In this document: piece after piece, positions 54,809 to 64,000 of the stretch
How the letters are laid out: every line of letters begins with the position of its first letter
How positions within the stretch are numbered: the stretch's first letter is position 1
From: Asterella californica
Lineage: Eukaryota > Streptophyta > Marchantiopsida > Marchantiales > Aytoniaceae
NCBI GenBank assembly: GCA_036924285.1
Contig: JAYKYS010000011.1
Coordinates: 1,612,001-1,676,000 of the forward strand
Length of the DNA: 64,000 bases
Reading direction: 5' to 3'
Made by a program: the position numbers and the translations under genes
Notes under the pieces: generated by a model
Database searches by the model: none
Seen by the model: the letters and a program-made list of their open reading frames with translations, nothing else
What the model was told of the DNA's origin: nothing

Positions 54809-57190
54809 ATGGATGCTGAGAGCCTATCTCAATTCATAGATGAGGCTACGTCTGGAGAGGCCCCGAGGGTGAACCCACTAAAAAGGTCTGATATGCGATT
54901 GCTTGAGGCATTCGCGTTGATCATGCAACAACAACAAGCCGCTGAACGAAAGGAGGCAATGGCTACTAGAGCTTTGCAGTCTGTTGTGGGTTTGTTGGAT
55001 CAGTTTGATGGAAAGAATATCTCCAAGTACCTCAAGTACTATTCTCGGGAGATGGAGTTGAGTAAAGTGTCGGAGAGAGAGATGGTCAATACATTTGAGC
55101 TTGCTGTCGTACCAGAGATACGAGAGCATGTGAAGGAGATCATTCACTCTCATGGCGCTACATGGGAAGAGTTTACTTTTCAATTAAAAGAAGAATATTC
55201 TCTAGAAGATGCAGATCGAGTGACTAAGAAGTCATTCATGGAGTGGGTAAACAAACCCAATAAAGGGCTTGTTGCTACAGAGCTATTTAGGGAGTTCGAG
55301 AGACAGTTCCTTCAGTTGTCTCGGATGGAGAAGCTCACATTGGAGAACGACAAAGTGGAGCTGTTTCTGCAAGCAGCTAACAATGAGCTACAGAGGGAGT
55401 TGGAACTACTTCTAGAAGACAAGATGGAAGATACTGGGCTCACGACTGATTGGAGGAAGGTTTCTGAAGCAGTGGGTGTACTTGCGAAGCGGGAGTATCG
55501 GAGAGGGAAGGTGGTGGTAAGGCAAGAAGTGAGACCACCGCCAATCGTACTACCCCGTAGGCAGCCAACAATGCCTAATGTACAAGTACCTCCTATTTCA
55601 TTTCCTGCTGTTCCTGTCCCTATGGTTGCACCTCAAAAAGATGCAATAGAGGAATTGGTAAAAGGGATGAGAGACTTGCAGATTAAGCTAGCAAGGCTAG
55701 AGGAGAAAGGAGGAGTACTTGAGAGCAAAACCGCTCCAAAGCAAGGGTATGTGCAGAGATGTATGTGGTGCGATAGCACTGAACATCATCGGAAGGAGTG
55801 CAGAGACTTTGCTGATATCCTACGGCAAGGAGTGATCTACTGGAAGGAGGGGAAGGTTGCCTTGAAGGAGACAGGTGAGATCCTCAAAACTAACTTTGGA
55901 AGAGGAGGGATGAGGCAAGTTTTAGAGGATTATCTTTCACAACATGCTGAGGTATCAGTAAAAGCCGCTACCTATGGGGTTGAGGTAGTGAAAGATAGAG
56001 ATAGTACTTCTGAAGAGGAAGTAAATGCGAGTGAAATATGGAGTCATGTTGTGACCACAATGGAGAAAAGAAAAACAACAAGGGGTGAGTTACTCAAGGT
56101 GGCCACGACAATCAGAGGTGCAACTGGATGGAGTGATCCAGTAGATACAATGTCTGTACACGCCTACTTGGCAAAGAGTCAACATGAGGCTCTCATGGAG
56201 GAGAAGCGTAGGAGGGATGATGCTGGTCCTAGTGAGGAGAGAAGTACTCCTAAGAGGCAGTTACGAGGTGAGAAACCTCGGCTAGATACAACGCCGGTGC
56301 GAGAAGAGACTATGGAGGAAGTTCCACCATCTACTACAGAGAGGTTAGAAAGGAGTAAGAAAGGTAAGCCTGCTACCTACAAGCTCCAGTCAGATATTGA
56401 AGCTGCTACAGATTTGAAGGGGGTGTTAGAAGAGAGAGTGCTCAACGCGAAGATTGAGTTTACTTTACGAGAGATCCTTGGAATAGCAAAGAAGGAGTTC
56501 CATGATGTCATTATTGACACCATCAAGAGGAAGAGGTAGTTGACAGGAGAGACTGCTATGACAAACGCTCTAGATACGAGAATAACGAAGGAGGAGGAGC
56601 AAGAGTTAGCTAAATATTGCACCAGTCATAAGGTTCGATTTGCTGTAGATGAAGATGAGGGAGATGATAGGGTTCCCAGTTATTATACTAGGGGACATTG
56701 GGCTAGAGGTACTACGGAGACCTTGATGAAGATAGGAGATTTGGTAGATCCGGTGGTTGCTCTCATTGACCATGGATCTGAGATTAACATCGTATCCAAA
56801 GATGTCTATAAGCGAGGGAAGTGGCCCATTGACACAGAGCATGGTTGGATGATCCGGGCAGCAAACAACACACGGGGAGAACTCTATGGTGCTTGTCCGG
56901 ATGTAAAGGTGAAGATTGGGGATGTAGTCATAGAGCAAAACTTTTTTGTTCAAGACACTACTTCGTATCCGGTAATTCTTGGACAGCCATACATTAAGAC
57001 TGTAAGGATGGAGACCAAGGTGTTGGATGATGGATCTGCATATGCTAGGATCAGAAATCAAGACGGTAAGAGAGCAGTGCAGTTTCTAACTGTACCTCCT
57101 AACCATGAGCGCAATCGAGAGAACTTGCGGAGTGGTTCTCTTCCTAAAGTCACTGAAGAGTTTAAGGATTTTCGCATAGGGTCACCATAG
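54809..57190 (+). pseudogene. gag: Gag-protease of element B, with one nonsense codon
   Basis: Read from the first ATG after the primer site (54809), the frame matches Gag of element A along its length. It has the helical gag region, a CCHC knuckle CMWCDSTEHHRKEC (55760-55803) and protease VVALIDHGSEINIVS (56755-56800). A TAG at 56537 stands where A has CAG (KRKRQITGET), so it is a single nonsense change. The frame continues without other breaks to 57190. The -1 overlap with pol is the same as in A. Confidence 0.9.
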
Positions 57191-60100
57191 AGCGAGGGTA
57201 TGGTGATACCGATACACAGAAGGAGGTACTCTCGCCAGCGAAGGGAAGTGCCTTTTGTACAGGAGTTGTGGGATTTTCTGAAGGTGGATTTGCTTTATAT
57301 ACGCAGCTTGTTGATCTACAGAAGTGGGAGCGGAAGGCTGTGGAAAGAATTGAGAAAGATCTAAAAAGAGTGTGTGTACTTGACGAGGAGGATAGAATAG
57401 CGGGTGTTTACATGGAGATGGGATTAGAGGATCCTTTGGAGGAACTTACCAAGATTGAGAAAAGGAGTGAAGATCAACTGGTGGAAATAAATTCTAGAGA
57501 GCTCTATTCGATCATAGAGTCATTCCAGAAACCAGAAGTCAGGGTTGAAACCAAGTATAAAACGGTAGATAGAAAGGTTAAGCCTGTAGCTCAACCTTTA
57601 CCCGATGACTCCAACCGCCAAGTTCAGCAAGCTTCGAAGGAGAAGAGCTTAAGGGATCCTCGCCAAGTGGGTCACAAGTTTACTGCAGCTACGCTCAAGG
57701 AGTTGAAGGTAGGATCCGCAGATTTTCTCTTTCCTATTGAAGAGCGAGAGTTCAAAGAGATGTTGAGTAAGCATGGGAAGGCTTTTTCTTTTGAAGCTTC
57801 GGAGATAGGATGCGTGGATCCGAGCGTAGTAGCTCCAATGATTATCTTTACAGTGCCGCATGCATCTTAGGACTTGAGGCCAATCTCTGTACCTAGGGCT
57901 CATCTACCTAAGCTTATGGAGCTTCTAAAGGAGAAAATGCAGATGAAGATTCTCGAACCTTCATTTGCACCGTATTCCAGTCGTTGGTTTACAGTTCCGA
58001 AAAAGAGTGGAGCGTTACGCTTCATTCAAGATATGCAGCCAGTAAACCAAGTGACTATCAAGAATACAGGGATAGGACCGATTGTAGGAGAGTTTGCTGA
58101 AGCATTTGCTGGAAGAACGATCTATTCCGTGGGGGATCTCTACTCCGGATACGATCAATTTCAACTTGCCGAAAGAAGTAGGGATGTCATCACTATGAGG
58201 ACTCCGTTGGGACTGGTAAGGATGTGCACATTACCACAAGGGGCTACTAACTCAGTGGCGCACATGATGAATGGGATGAATATTCTGGATTCTGGAAAAG
58301 ACAATGCCGTTTTTGGATGACATTCCAATCAAAGGTTGTCCAGAGGAGGAGAAGGATGAAGCGACGGATCAGAGGGGTTGCCGTAAGTTTGTTGCTGATC
58401 ACATTGCAGATGTTGATAAGATATTGTCACGTCTTGAGGAAGTCCACTTGACGTTATCAGGAGCTAAGTCCTCGTTTGGAGTGCGAGAGGTTGTGATTGT
58501 GGGACATTTGTGTGGATGGTTTGGTCGTAGGCCTGATCCAAGTAAGGTAGATGCCATCCAACGGATGAAGGATACATGTAGTTCGCAAACTGAAGTACGG
58601 AGGTTCTTAGGGGCTTGTGTATTCTATCATGTTTGGATTCTTCACTTTGCACATGTTGCTGATCCTTTATACGGCTTGCTTCGGAAAGGCAAGAAGTTTA
58701 AGTGGGACGAGAAGCACTCAGAGGCAGTTCGAAGGCTAAAAGAACTGTTGTCTTCCCCGCTTGTACTTCGTAGAGTCAGCTATGAAGGGGGTAAACCTGT
58801 AGTTCTGACTGTTGATAGTAGTCCTATAGCAATTGGATGGGCTGTGGGGCAAGATGATGAAGAAGGAAACAGGTTTGCTGTGCGGTTCGGCGCAAAGGTG
58901 TTGAGTGAGCGACAAAGGAAGTACCCACAGGTGAAGCGAGAACTATGGGGAGTGGTTACAGGTATGAAGGCTGAGAAAGATTACCTGATTGGAGCATCGG
59001 TGGTTGTGGAGACTGATTGTTTGCCCTTGTTGGGAATGATTACGAATTGTAACACTCCTGATATTGCTATGCTAAGGTGGATAGCGTACATCAAATCATT
59101 GAATCTTGAATTCAAGCACATAGCCGGTAAGGATAATCCAGTAGCGGACATGTTGTCTCGAGCAAGGTATGAAGGAGAGGAAGATATGATCGAGGACACA
59201 GAGGATGTTAGCACTACTGTCTTTTCTAGAGCGCAAAAGGGAGAAGCAGTGTATCCAAAACTATTCGAAGAGGAGTTGTACGAGGGTGAATGGATAGATA
59301 TTGGGCGTTATCTTAGCACGTTGCTGAAGCACCATGAGTGGAGTGATATACATTTCAAACAGGTCAGGAAGAAGGCATACAACTATCTATTACAAGGTGG
59401 TTATCTGTGGAAGCGATCTAAGCGAGATGTTGATCCACCACAAAGAGTTGTGTGTAAGAAAGAGATGCAGACGCAACTTATTCGAGAGTTCCATGACAGT
59501 TTATGGGCTGGACATCGAGGTATTTACGCAACCTTCACAAAGCTCAAGGAGAGGTACTGGTGGCGTAACATGTATAGAGATGTTGTGGGGTTCGTAGAAT
59601 CGTGTCAGACTTGTCAGATGTACTCAGAGATCAGACATCGAGACGGTTTGCATCCTACGTATCCGCTTGCAATTCATTATAAATGGGTGGTAGATCTGGT
59701 TATCATGCCAGTAGGGATATGGCAAATGCGATATTTGGCTCTTGCACGAGAGGATCTGTCCAACCAAGTAGAAGGACGGGCTTTGCGTACAAAGTCCACT
59801 GAAGGAGTTTGCAGATTCTTGTTGGAGGACGTGATCTGTAGGTACGGGTGTGTTGGGAAGATTACAGTAGATCGTGGAGAGCTGAACACTCTCGAAGCTA
59901 AGCAGTTCTTTGAGAGATGCTGGGTGAAACTAGCTCTTACTACGGCCTACAATCCAGAAGGGAATGCTAAGAGTGAGCGAGGTCATCCTCCTATTGTTAA
60001 AGCCATTGTGAAAGCTTGTAGAGGAAGGGTGAAGGAGTGGCCAAGGTTCTTACCTTTTGCTTTATGGGCTGATCGCTGCACACATAGTTCAGTGACTGGG

Positions 60101-60670
60101 TACATGCCAGCAGAGCTAATGCAATGGCAAAAACCTATCATGCCCATCGAGGAGCACATTCCAACTTGGAGCGTTCTACCTTGGGAGGATAATATGTCTA
60201 AGGAGGATCTTCTTGCGCTTCGGATTCGTCAACTGGAAAGAAGACCCGAGGACATAGAAATTGCAGTTGATAGGTTGAGAAAGGCTCGGTTGAAGAATAA
60301 GGGCAGGTTTTATGAGCGTCATCGGTTGCGGCCAAAGAAGATTAAGGAAGGCGATTGGGTGTTGGTGTATGATTGTAGCTTGGACAACCAACACAGTGCT
60401 CTTAGAAAATTCTCTAAGCGGTGGTTTGGACCATATGTGGTTCTTGTTGTACATGACAATGCTACATATTCACTTCGGGAGCTTGATGGATCAAAGCTCA
60501 AAGTTCCCATTGTAGGAAAGCGTGTGAAACTCTTCAAGAAGCGAGATGAAGAGATAAGCGTGAAAGAAGTCAGAGCAGAGTTTGATCTCTTGGATGACGA
60601 CGAGGATGATTTGGTTCTTGAGGATGCTGATAACGATGACATCATTCAAGATGACGAAGACGTTGGGTGA
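57178..60670 (+). pseudogene. pol: Pol of element B, with a nonsense codon and an 11-bp deletion
   Basis: The frame starts in the -1 register near the gag stop (TIERGYGDTDTQKEVLS) and follows Pol of A. TAG at 57868-57870 replaces a Trp codon (FTVPHVPW in A). Near 58281-58303, just before SFLDD, a net 11-bp loss shifts the frame. From 58304 it is open to 60670 with RT motif PFLDDIPIKG, RNase H (LTVDSSPIAIGWAVGQ), integrase finger (HDSLWAGHRG, CQTCQM), DDE residues (VVDLV, TVDRGEL, NAKSERGH) and WFGPYVVLVVHDNATY. The element cannot make a full Pol. Confidence 0.92.
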
Positions 60671-60724
60671 TGCCGTCCACAACTTGTAAGTGTTTGTGAC
60701 GCATGCCGGAGGATGCGCAGGTTT

Positions 60725-60736
60725 AGAGGGGGTGGA
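60725..60736 (+). other. Polypurine tract of element B
   Basis: AGAGGGGGTGGA directly before the 3' LTR start, identical to that of element A. Confidence 0.85.
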
Positions 60737-61054
60737 TGTCGTGTTGTGAGACGTCCCACATGTGAATTCAGTGTAGAACGGGTGTTGTGTTTTCTTTGTG
60801 TTCGGTGAACCTTTTGTGTAGTTCGCATGAGAAGGTATTAGGTGTCACGTTCACAAAGATCTGGATGTGAGATCGCACGATAACAAGATGTGCCGACTCA
60901 ATGATCCATGAACGTTCGCGTGAATGGCTCTTGTTGTCAAACATAGGTATAAGATAGTGGGTTGGGGTTTGTGAGGTATTTTTCTGGAGGGGTAGTTTTC
61001 ATGAGTGTGTCTTAGTGTCTTACGTGATAAGAAGGAGCGGCAGGAGTTGTATTC

Positions 61055-61270
61055 ATGGATGGAGGACTGAATCGAGTTCCAAATCTGCCATTTCCGAACC
61101 CGTTTCATATCAAGCTTCACTTGATCCACCGCGATCACTTTCGACAGTGATTCGTCGTCTACTTTGGAGAAGAGTTCATGGGGAGGATGATGGATTCACC
61201 TACTCCGGTGATCTTACCAATCGTCACGTATGGAGAGGACTGGGACTTGACAGTGTACATCTTATTTTGA
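61055..61270 (+). pseudogene. Leader ORF1 in 3' LTR, unit 1 (nonsense codon)
   Basis: It has the same TGA at codon 32 as the 5' LTR copy (61148-61150). The end reads DLTVYILF before the conserved TGA. Confidence 0.6.
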
Positions 61271-61279
61271 CGAGGGCCA

Positions 61280-61459
61280 ATGGACTTGAATTATCCAGCC
61301 AACATCCCTTTCAACGTCTGGGTGGATGTTCGGTGTCACTGTCGGCGGAAGATCAATCATCGTGCGTGGATCGCAAGGAACTTTGAGGAGGAGTATTGTA
61401 ATCAAGTGATGGCTTCTTCATTTCCTTTTGTAGTACCTTTCATCGTAAATCGGTTCTAG
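61280..61459 (+). CDS. Leader ORF2 in 3' LTR, unit 1
   Basis: Open 59-codon frame like 53014-53193, with NFEEEYCNQ in place of NFGEEYCNQ. Confidence 0.5.
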   Translation: MDLNYPANIPFNVWVDVRCHCRRKINHRAWIARNFEEEYCNQVMASSFPFVVPFIVNRF

Positions 61460-61642
61460 GTCGTCATCTTGACCTTGTAATGATTCGTTGACCTTGTACC
61501 TTGAATGGCTCTTGTTGTCAAACATAGGTATAAGATAGTGGGTTGGGGTTTGTGAGGTATTCTTCTGGAGGGGTAGTTTTCATGAGTGTGTCTTAGTGTC
61601 TTACGTGATAAGAAGGAACGGCATTGTTGAGGAGTTGTATTC

Positions 61643-61858
61643 ATGGATGGAGGACTGAATCGAGTTCCAAATCTGCCATTTCCGAACCCGTTTCATATCA
61701 AGCTTCACTTGATCCACCGCGATCACTTTCGACAGTGGTTCGTCGTCTACTTTGGAGAAGAGTTCATGGGGAGGATGATAGACTCGCCTACTCTGGTGAT
61801 CTTACCAATCGTCACGTATGGAGAGGACTGGGACTTGACAGTGTACATCTTACTTTGA
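61643..61858 (+). CDS. Leader ORF1 in 3' LTR, unit 2 (intact)
   Basis: An intact 71-residue frame: MDGGLNRVPNLPFPNPFHIK, then LHLIHRDHFRQWFVVYFGEE and a C terminus VTYGEDWDLTVYILL. Codon 32 is Trp (TGG). The frame ends in TGA, followed by CGA GGG CCA and the in-frame ATG of ORF2. Its homologues in D and E share the same core and end. The protein is not one I recognise. Its position about 100 bp downstream of a TATA-like element, early in the LTR, suggests it lies at the 5' end of the retrotransposon RNA. Confidence 0.6.
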   Translation: MDGGLNRVPNLPFPNPFHIKLHLIHRDHFRQWFVVYFGEEFMGRMIDSPTLVILPIVTYGEDWDLTVYILL

Positions 61859-61867
61859 CGAGGGCCA

Positions 61868-62047
61868 ATGGACTTGAATTATCCAGCCAACATCCCTTTC
61901 AACGTCTGGGTGGATGTTCGGTATCACTGTCGGCGGAAGATCAATCATCGTGCGTGGATCGCAAGGAACTTTGGGGAGGAGTACTATAATCAAGTGATGG
62001 CTTCTTCATTTCCTTTTGTAGTACCTTTCATCGTAAATCGGTTCTAG
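61868..62047 (+). CDS. Leader ORF2 in 3' LTR, unit 2 (intact)
   Basis: Fifty-nine residues: MDLNYPANIPFNVWVDVRYH, then RKINHRAWIARNFGEEYYNQ and FVVPFIVNRF at the end. It starts exactly 75 codons after the ORF1 start, in frame. The part HRAWIARNFGEEYY resembles HFRQWFVVYFGEEFM of ORF1, so the two are probably ancient duplicates. Confidence 0.58.
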   Translation: MDLNYPANIPFNVWVDVRYHCRRKINHRAWIARNFGEEYYNQVMASSFPFVVPFIVNRF

Positions 62048-63627
62048 TAAATCGGTTCGTAAATCGTCATCTTGACCTTGTACTGAATCTTAAGTGTTAA
62101 GTACGATCTCTATAGTTCGACGAATGTAATTAACCTAAGGTTGGGGCCGATGCCTTGAAGGCATGAGAGGATAGTAAGGTTATAGTTGTTCTAGGGTACC
62201 AAGTAGAGGACAAAAGAGGTTTCCAGATCTGTTTTCTTGTTGGTCTATTTTCGACCAATCAACTCTATTCCAGATCTGCAGACTGCTTTAGGGTTTTGGA
62301 GGTCTTCCCGGGGGTCATTTGAGGAGTGAGTGGTCTTGTTGGAAAGCTCTCGAGACGGGCTACACTCTGAAGACAAAGATCAGGCGATTTGGAATTCAGA
62401 GGAGAGAGTGATGGACGTTGAAAGTCAGGGGGTCAAATCGGTACCCCGAGCCACGTTTTGGAGTGATCCGGGAGTTTGAGAGGTGATCTTTAGGAGCTGT
62501 CGAGGGGATCGAGTAGTTCACCCCATGCTGGTTCTATTGATGTAAAACAATCCTACATTTGGGTTGGATTTGCTCCTGAAATGATCGATTGAAGTTGGCT
62601 GTTACAGTTGAGAGGTATGAGTAAAACCGCTTTCTTTGGATTCAAAGCTTGAGTTGCTCCGTGCACATGGGATTGGATCTCTGAGTGAAACTTTCTAGGA
62701 TGAGAGTGTGCCCTATCAGCTAGTCACATGTGAAATTTCAATTCAATTGGGTAAGAGAATGTGTGGAGATCTAGGATTTTGACCATCGAGATCTGTAAAG
62801 CTCATAAGTTAGCACATGCGGGTGGCTTGATTCATCGCGGACAGTTGGGTTCAGATCTGAGACTGAAATTTCATACAGTAGTAGAGAAGGGTCAGAGGGG
62901 GTGTCCTGTGAAGTTTGAGCCTGATTGGATAATCGAGATCAAGGCACGAGATTGTCAAAGTTCAGTTTGCAGCGAGGCGAGAAAGACGTAGAGAGATTTC
63001 ACTTAAATCTCATGGTTGGAGTTGAACCAAAAACGACTTGAAGATGGGAGGTGTGCTTCTTGGAGGTGTCGTGTGGATGACAAGGAGGCTGTACTGTGAG
63101 ATTGGTACGACGATCACGCTCAGTGGAGGTGCCACGTCTTGCTGAAGCTGAGGTACCGTTATCTTCGGTGTCACGCCCCGAGTCTCTAGCTGTTTGCTGC
63201 CGATATGTCTTGTATCGTTAGGAAGCTTGTGTAGTAGGCGGTCCTTGCTGAGGACATCTCCCTGAGCAAAATCGTATCAGCGAACAATAGAAGATCAGAG
63301 TCTACAATTTAGGTAGTTTGTCGAGAAGAAGTAGTGAAGCGGATGTTGATGAGAGATTGTATGAGAAGTGCTTGGAATCTAAAGCAGACACGTACCGTAT
63401 ATGAGCCTTGCCTTTATCTAGAGTGGAATCGAGCTCCAAGTCATTTGTGTGATGCACATGTGTTGCATTTGGGTCAAGTTAGCTCGCTAGTAACCTACAA
63501 AAAAGACTGATAGATTAGATAGTGAGAGCATAAGTTTTCATCGGTTAGGTCGTAGATTCAGTTGTATCTCTCTATAGCCAGATACCCCGTGTATTCCCAG
63601 ACCATATTTCACGCCTACGACACCGCA

Positions 63628-63987
63628 TCAAAAACAGATGATCATCCTTGAAGGTGTAGTACTGCTAGCTCCACTGCTCCTAGCACCTGAAGTCGAAGCT
63701 TGGTTGGATCTTGCATTGGATGCATAAGATCTAGTAGGTCGTGTCTGAGTGGGACCACGAGTGACTCCTCGCTGCTGAGAGCCACGAAGAAATCCCCTTC
63801 CAGATGCACCAAATCTTCCACCACCACGTCCTCTACCACCTCTACTCTGAGAGGACGCTATTTGTCCTTGAGGATTGCGCCAAAAATCCTCTACTAAGCT
63901 CGCCACCACTTGTTCCACGTTGAAACTTGGAAGGCTACACGGTGTAGTTACGTTCTCTAGTGTTCTCTGTTGCTTCCAGATATGCAA
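63628..63987 (-). pseudogene. Gag 5' part of element C (upstream of element B)
   Basis: The minus-strand frame runs in from the window edge. It is Arg/Gly/Ser-rich (SRGGRGRGGGRFGASGRGFL) and ends SRMIICF-stop-CG. This is the first half of a CCHC knuckle whose second half is at 52470. The stop is TGA, probably from an Arg CGA. Confidence 0.75.
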
Positions 63988-64000
63988 ACAAGTCTTGCAT

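Larger units (their letters stand above)
60921..62050. repeat. About 580-bp tandem duplication within the 3' LTR of B
   Basis: TGAATGGCTCTTGTTGTCAA at 60921 recurs at 61502. Each unit holds leader ORF1 and ORF2. Unit 2 has a 7-bp insertion (ATTGTTG) just before ORF1 and several substitutions. Confidence 0.9.
60737..63622 (+). repeat. 3' LTR of element B, enlarged by an internal duplication
   Basis: This 2886-bp LTR equals the 5' LTR plus about 600 bp. The extra sequence is a tandem duplication of the leader-ORF region (units from about 60921 and 61502). Confidence 0.95.
52467..63626 (+). mobile_element. Element B: Ty3/gypsy LTR retrotransposon with decayed pol and leader ORFs in its LTRs
   Basis: Element B spans 52471-63622 (11.15 kb) between CCGC duplications (52467-52470 and 63623-63626). 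The LTRs start TGTCGTGTTGTG and end CTACGACA. A primer-binding site (54757-54775), gag, pol and a purine tract (60725-60736) are in the right order. Gag-pol is a clear relative of element A but carries two nonsense codons and an 11-bp deletion. It inserted into the zinc-knuckle codons of element C. Confidence 0.96.
48713..63987 (-). mobile_element. Element C: old chromodomain-type Ty3/gypsy, split by element B
   Basis: On the minus strand the order is gag (from beyond the right edge to 63628, then 52470-52266), protease, RT, RNase H, integrase and chromodomain (48713). Element B (52471-63622) sits within the zinc-knuckle codons. Stops, a 154-bp tandem duplication and a 163-bp inversion in integrase show it is inactive. 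Its 5' end lies beyond the window. Confidence 0.85.

Overview
This is nuclear DNA from a eukaryote, most probably a land plant or close streptophyte relative. Two host genes are supported: an intronless mitochondrial methylmalonate-semialdehyde dehydrogenase (1348-3066) and EBP2, a ribosome-biogenesis gene with one 112-bp intron and a plant-type telo-box upstream (16655-17642). Gene density is very low and more than half of the right-hand 40 kb is transposon. A bryophyte-like genome is plausible, but the species cannot be fixed from the sequence alone.

Layout. 1-3.1 kb: ALDH6. 3.1-15.2 kb: mostly non-coding, with two decayed copies of one charged-protein repeat (7.7-8.6 and 12.8-13.6 kb) and several local tandem duplications. 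15.2-16.2 kb: a 497-bp tandem duplication carrying a tRNA-derived SINE. 16.6-17.6 kb: EBP2. 18-25 kb: AT-rich, with several strikingly perfect short inverted repeats. 25.4-27.8 kb: a decayed Ty3/gypsy element (E). 31-32.5 kb: a decayed MULE transposase with a SWIM-like finger. 34.3-46.6 kb: a structurally complete, coding-intact Ty3/gypsy element (A, minus strand) whose 5' LTR is interrupted by a solo LTR (D). 47.55-48.17 kb: an LTR fragment. 48.7-64 kb: an old chromodomain-type gypsy element (C, minus strand) split inside its gag zinc-knuckle by an 11.15-kb gypsy element (B, plus strand).

The most unusual signal is a pair of short, mutually similar reading frames inside the LTRs (leader ORF1 and ORF2). 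They are recognisable in three different elements (B, D, E). In all three they share a frame, are separated by one stop codon at the equivalent position, and have 74-75 codons between their start codons. I know of no description of such a module. Three of the LTR insertions have fully supported 4-bp target duplications, all of the form N-CG-N. Nesting gives relative ages: C before B, and A before D.
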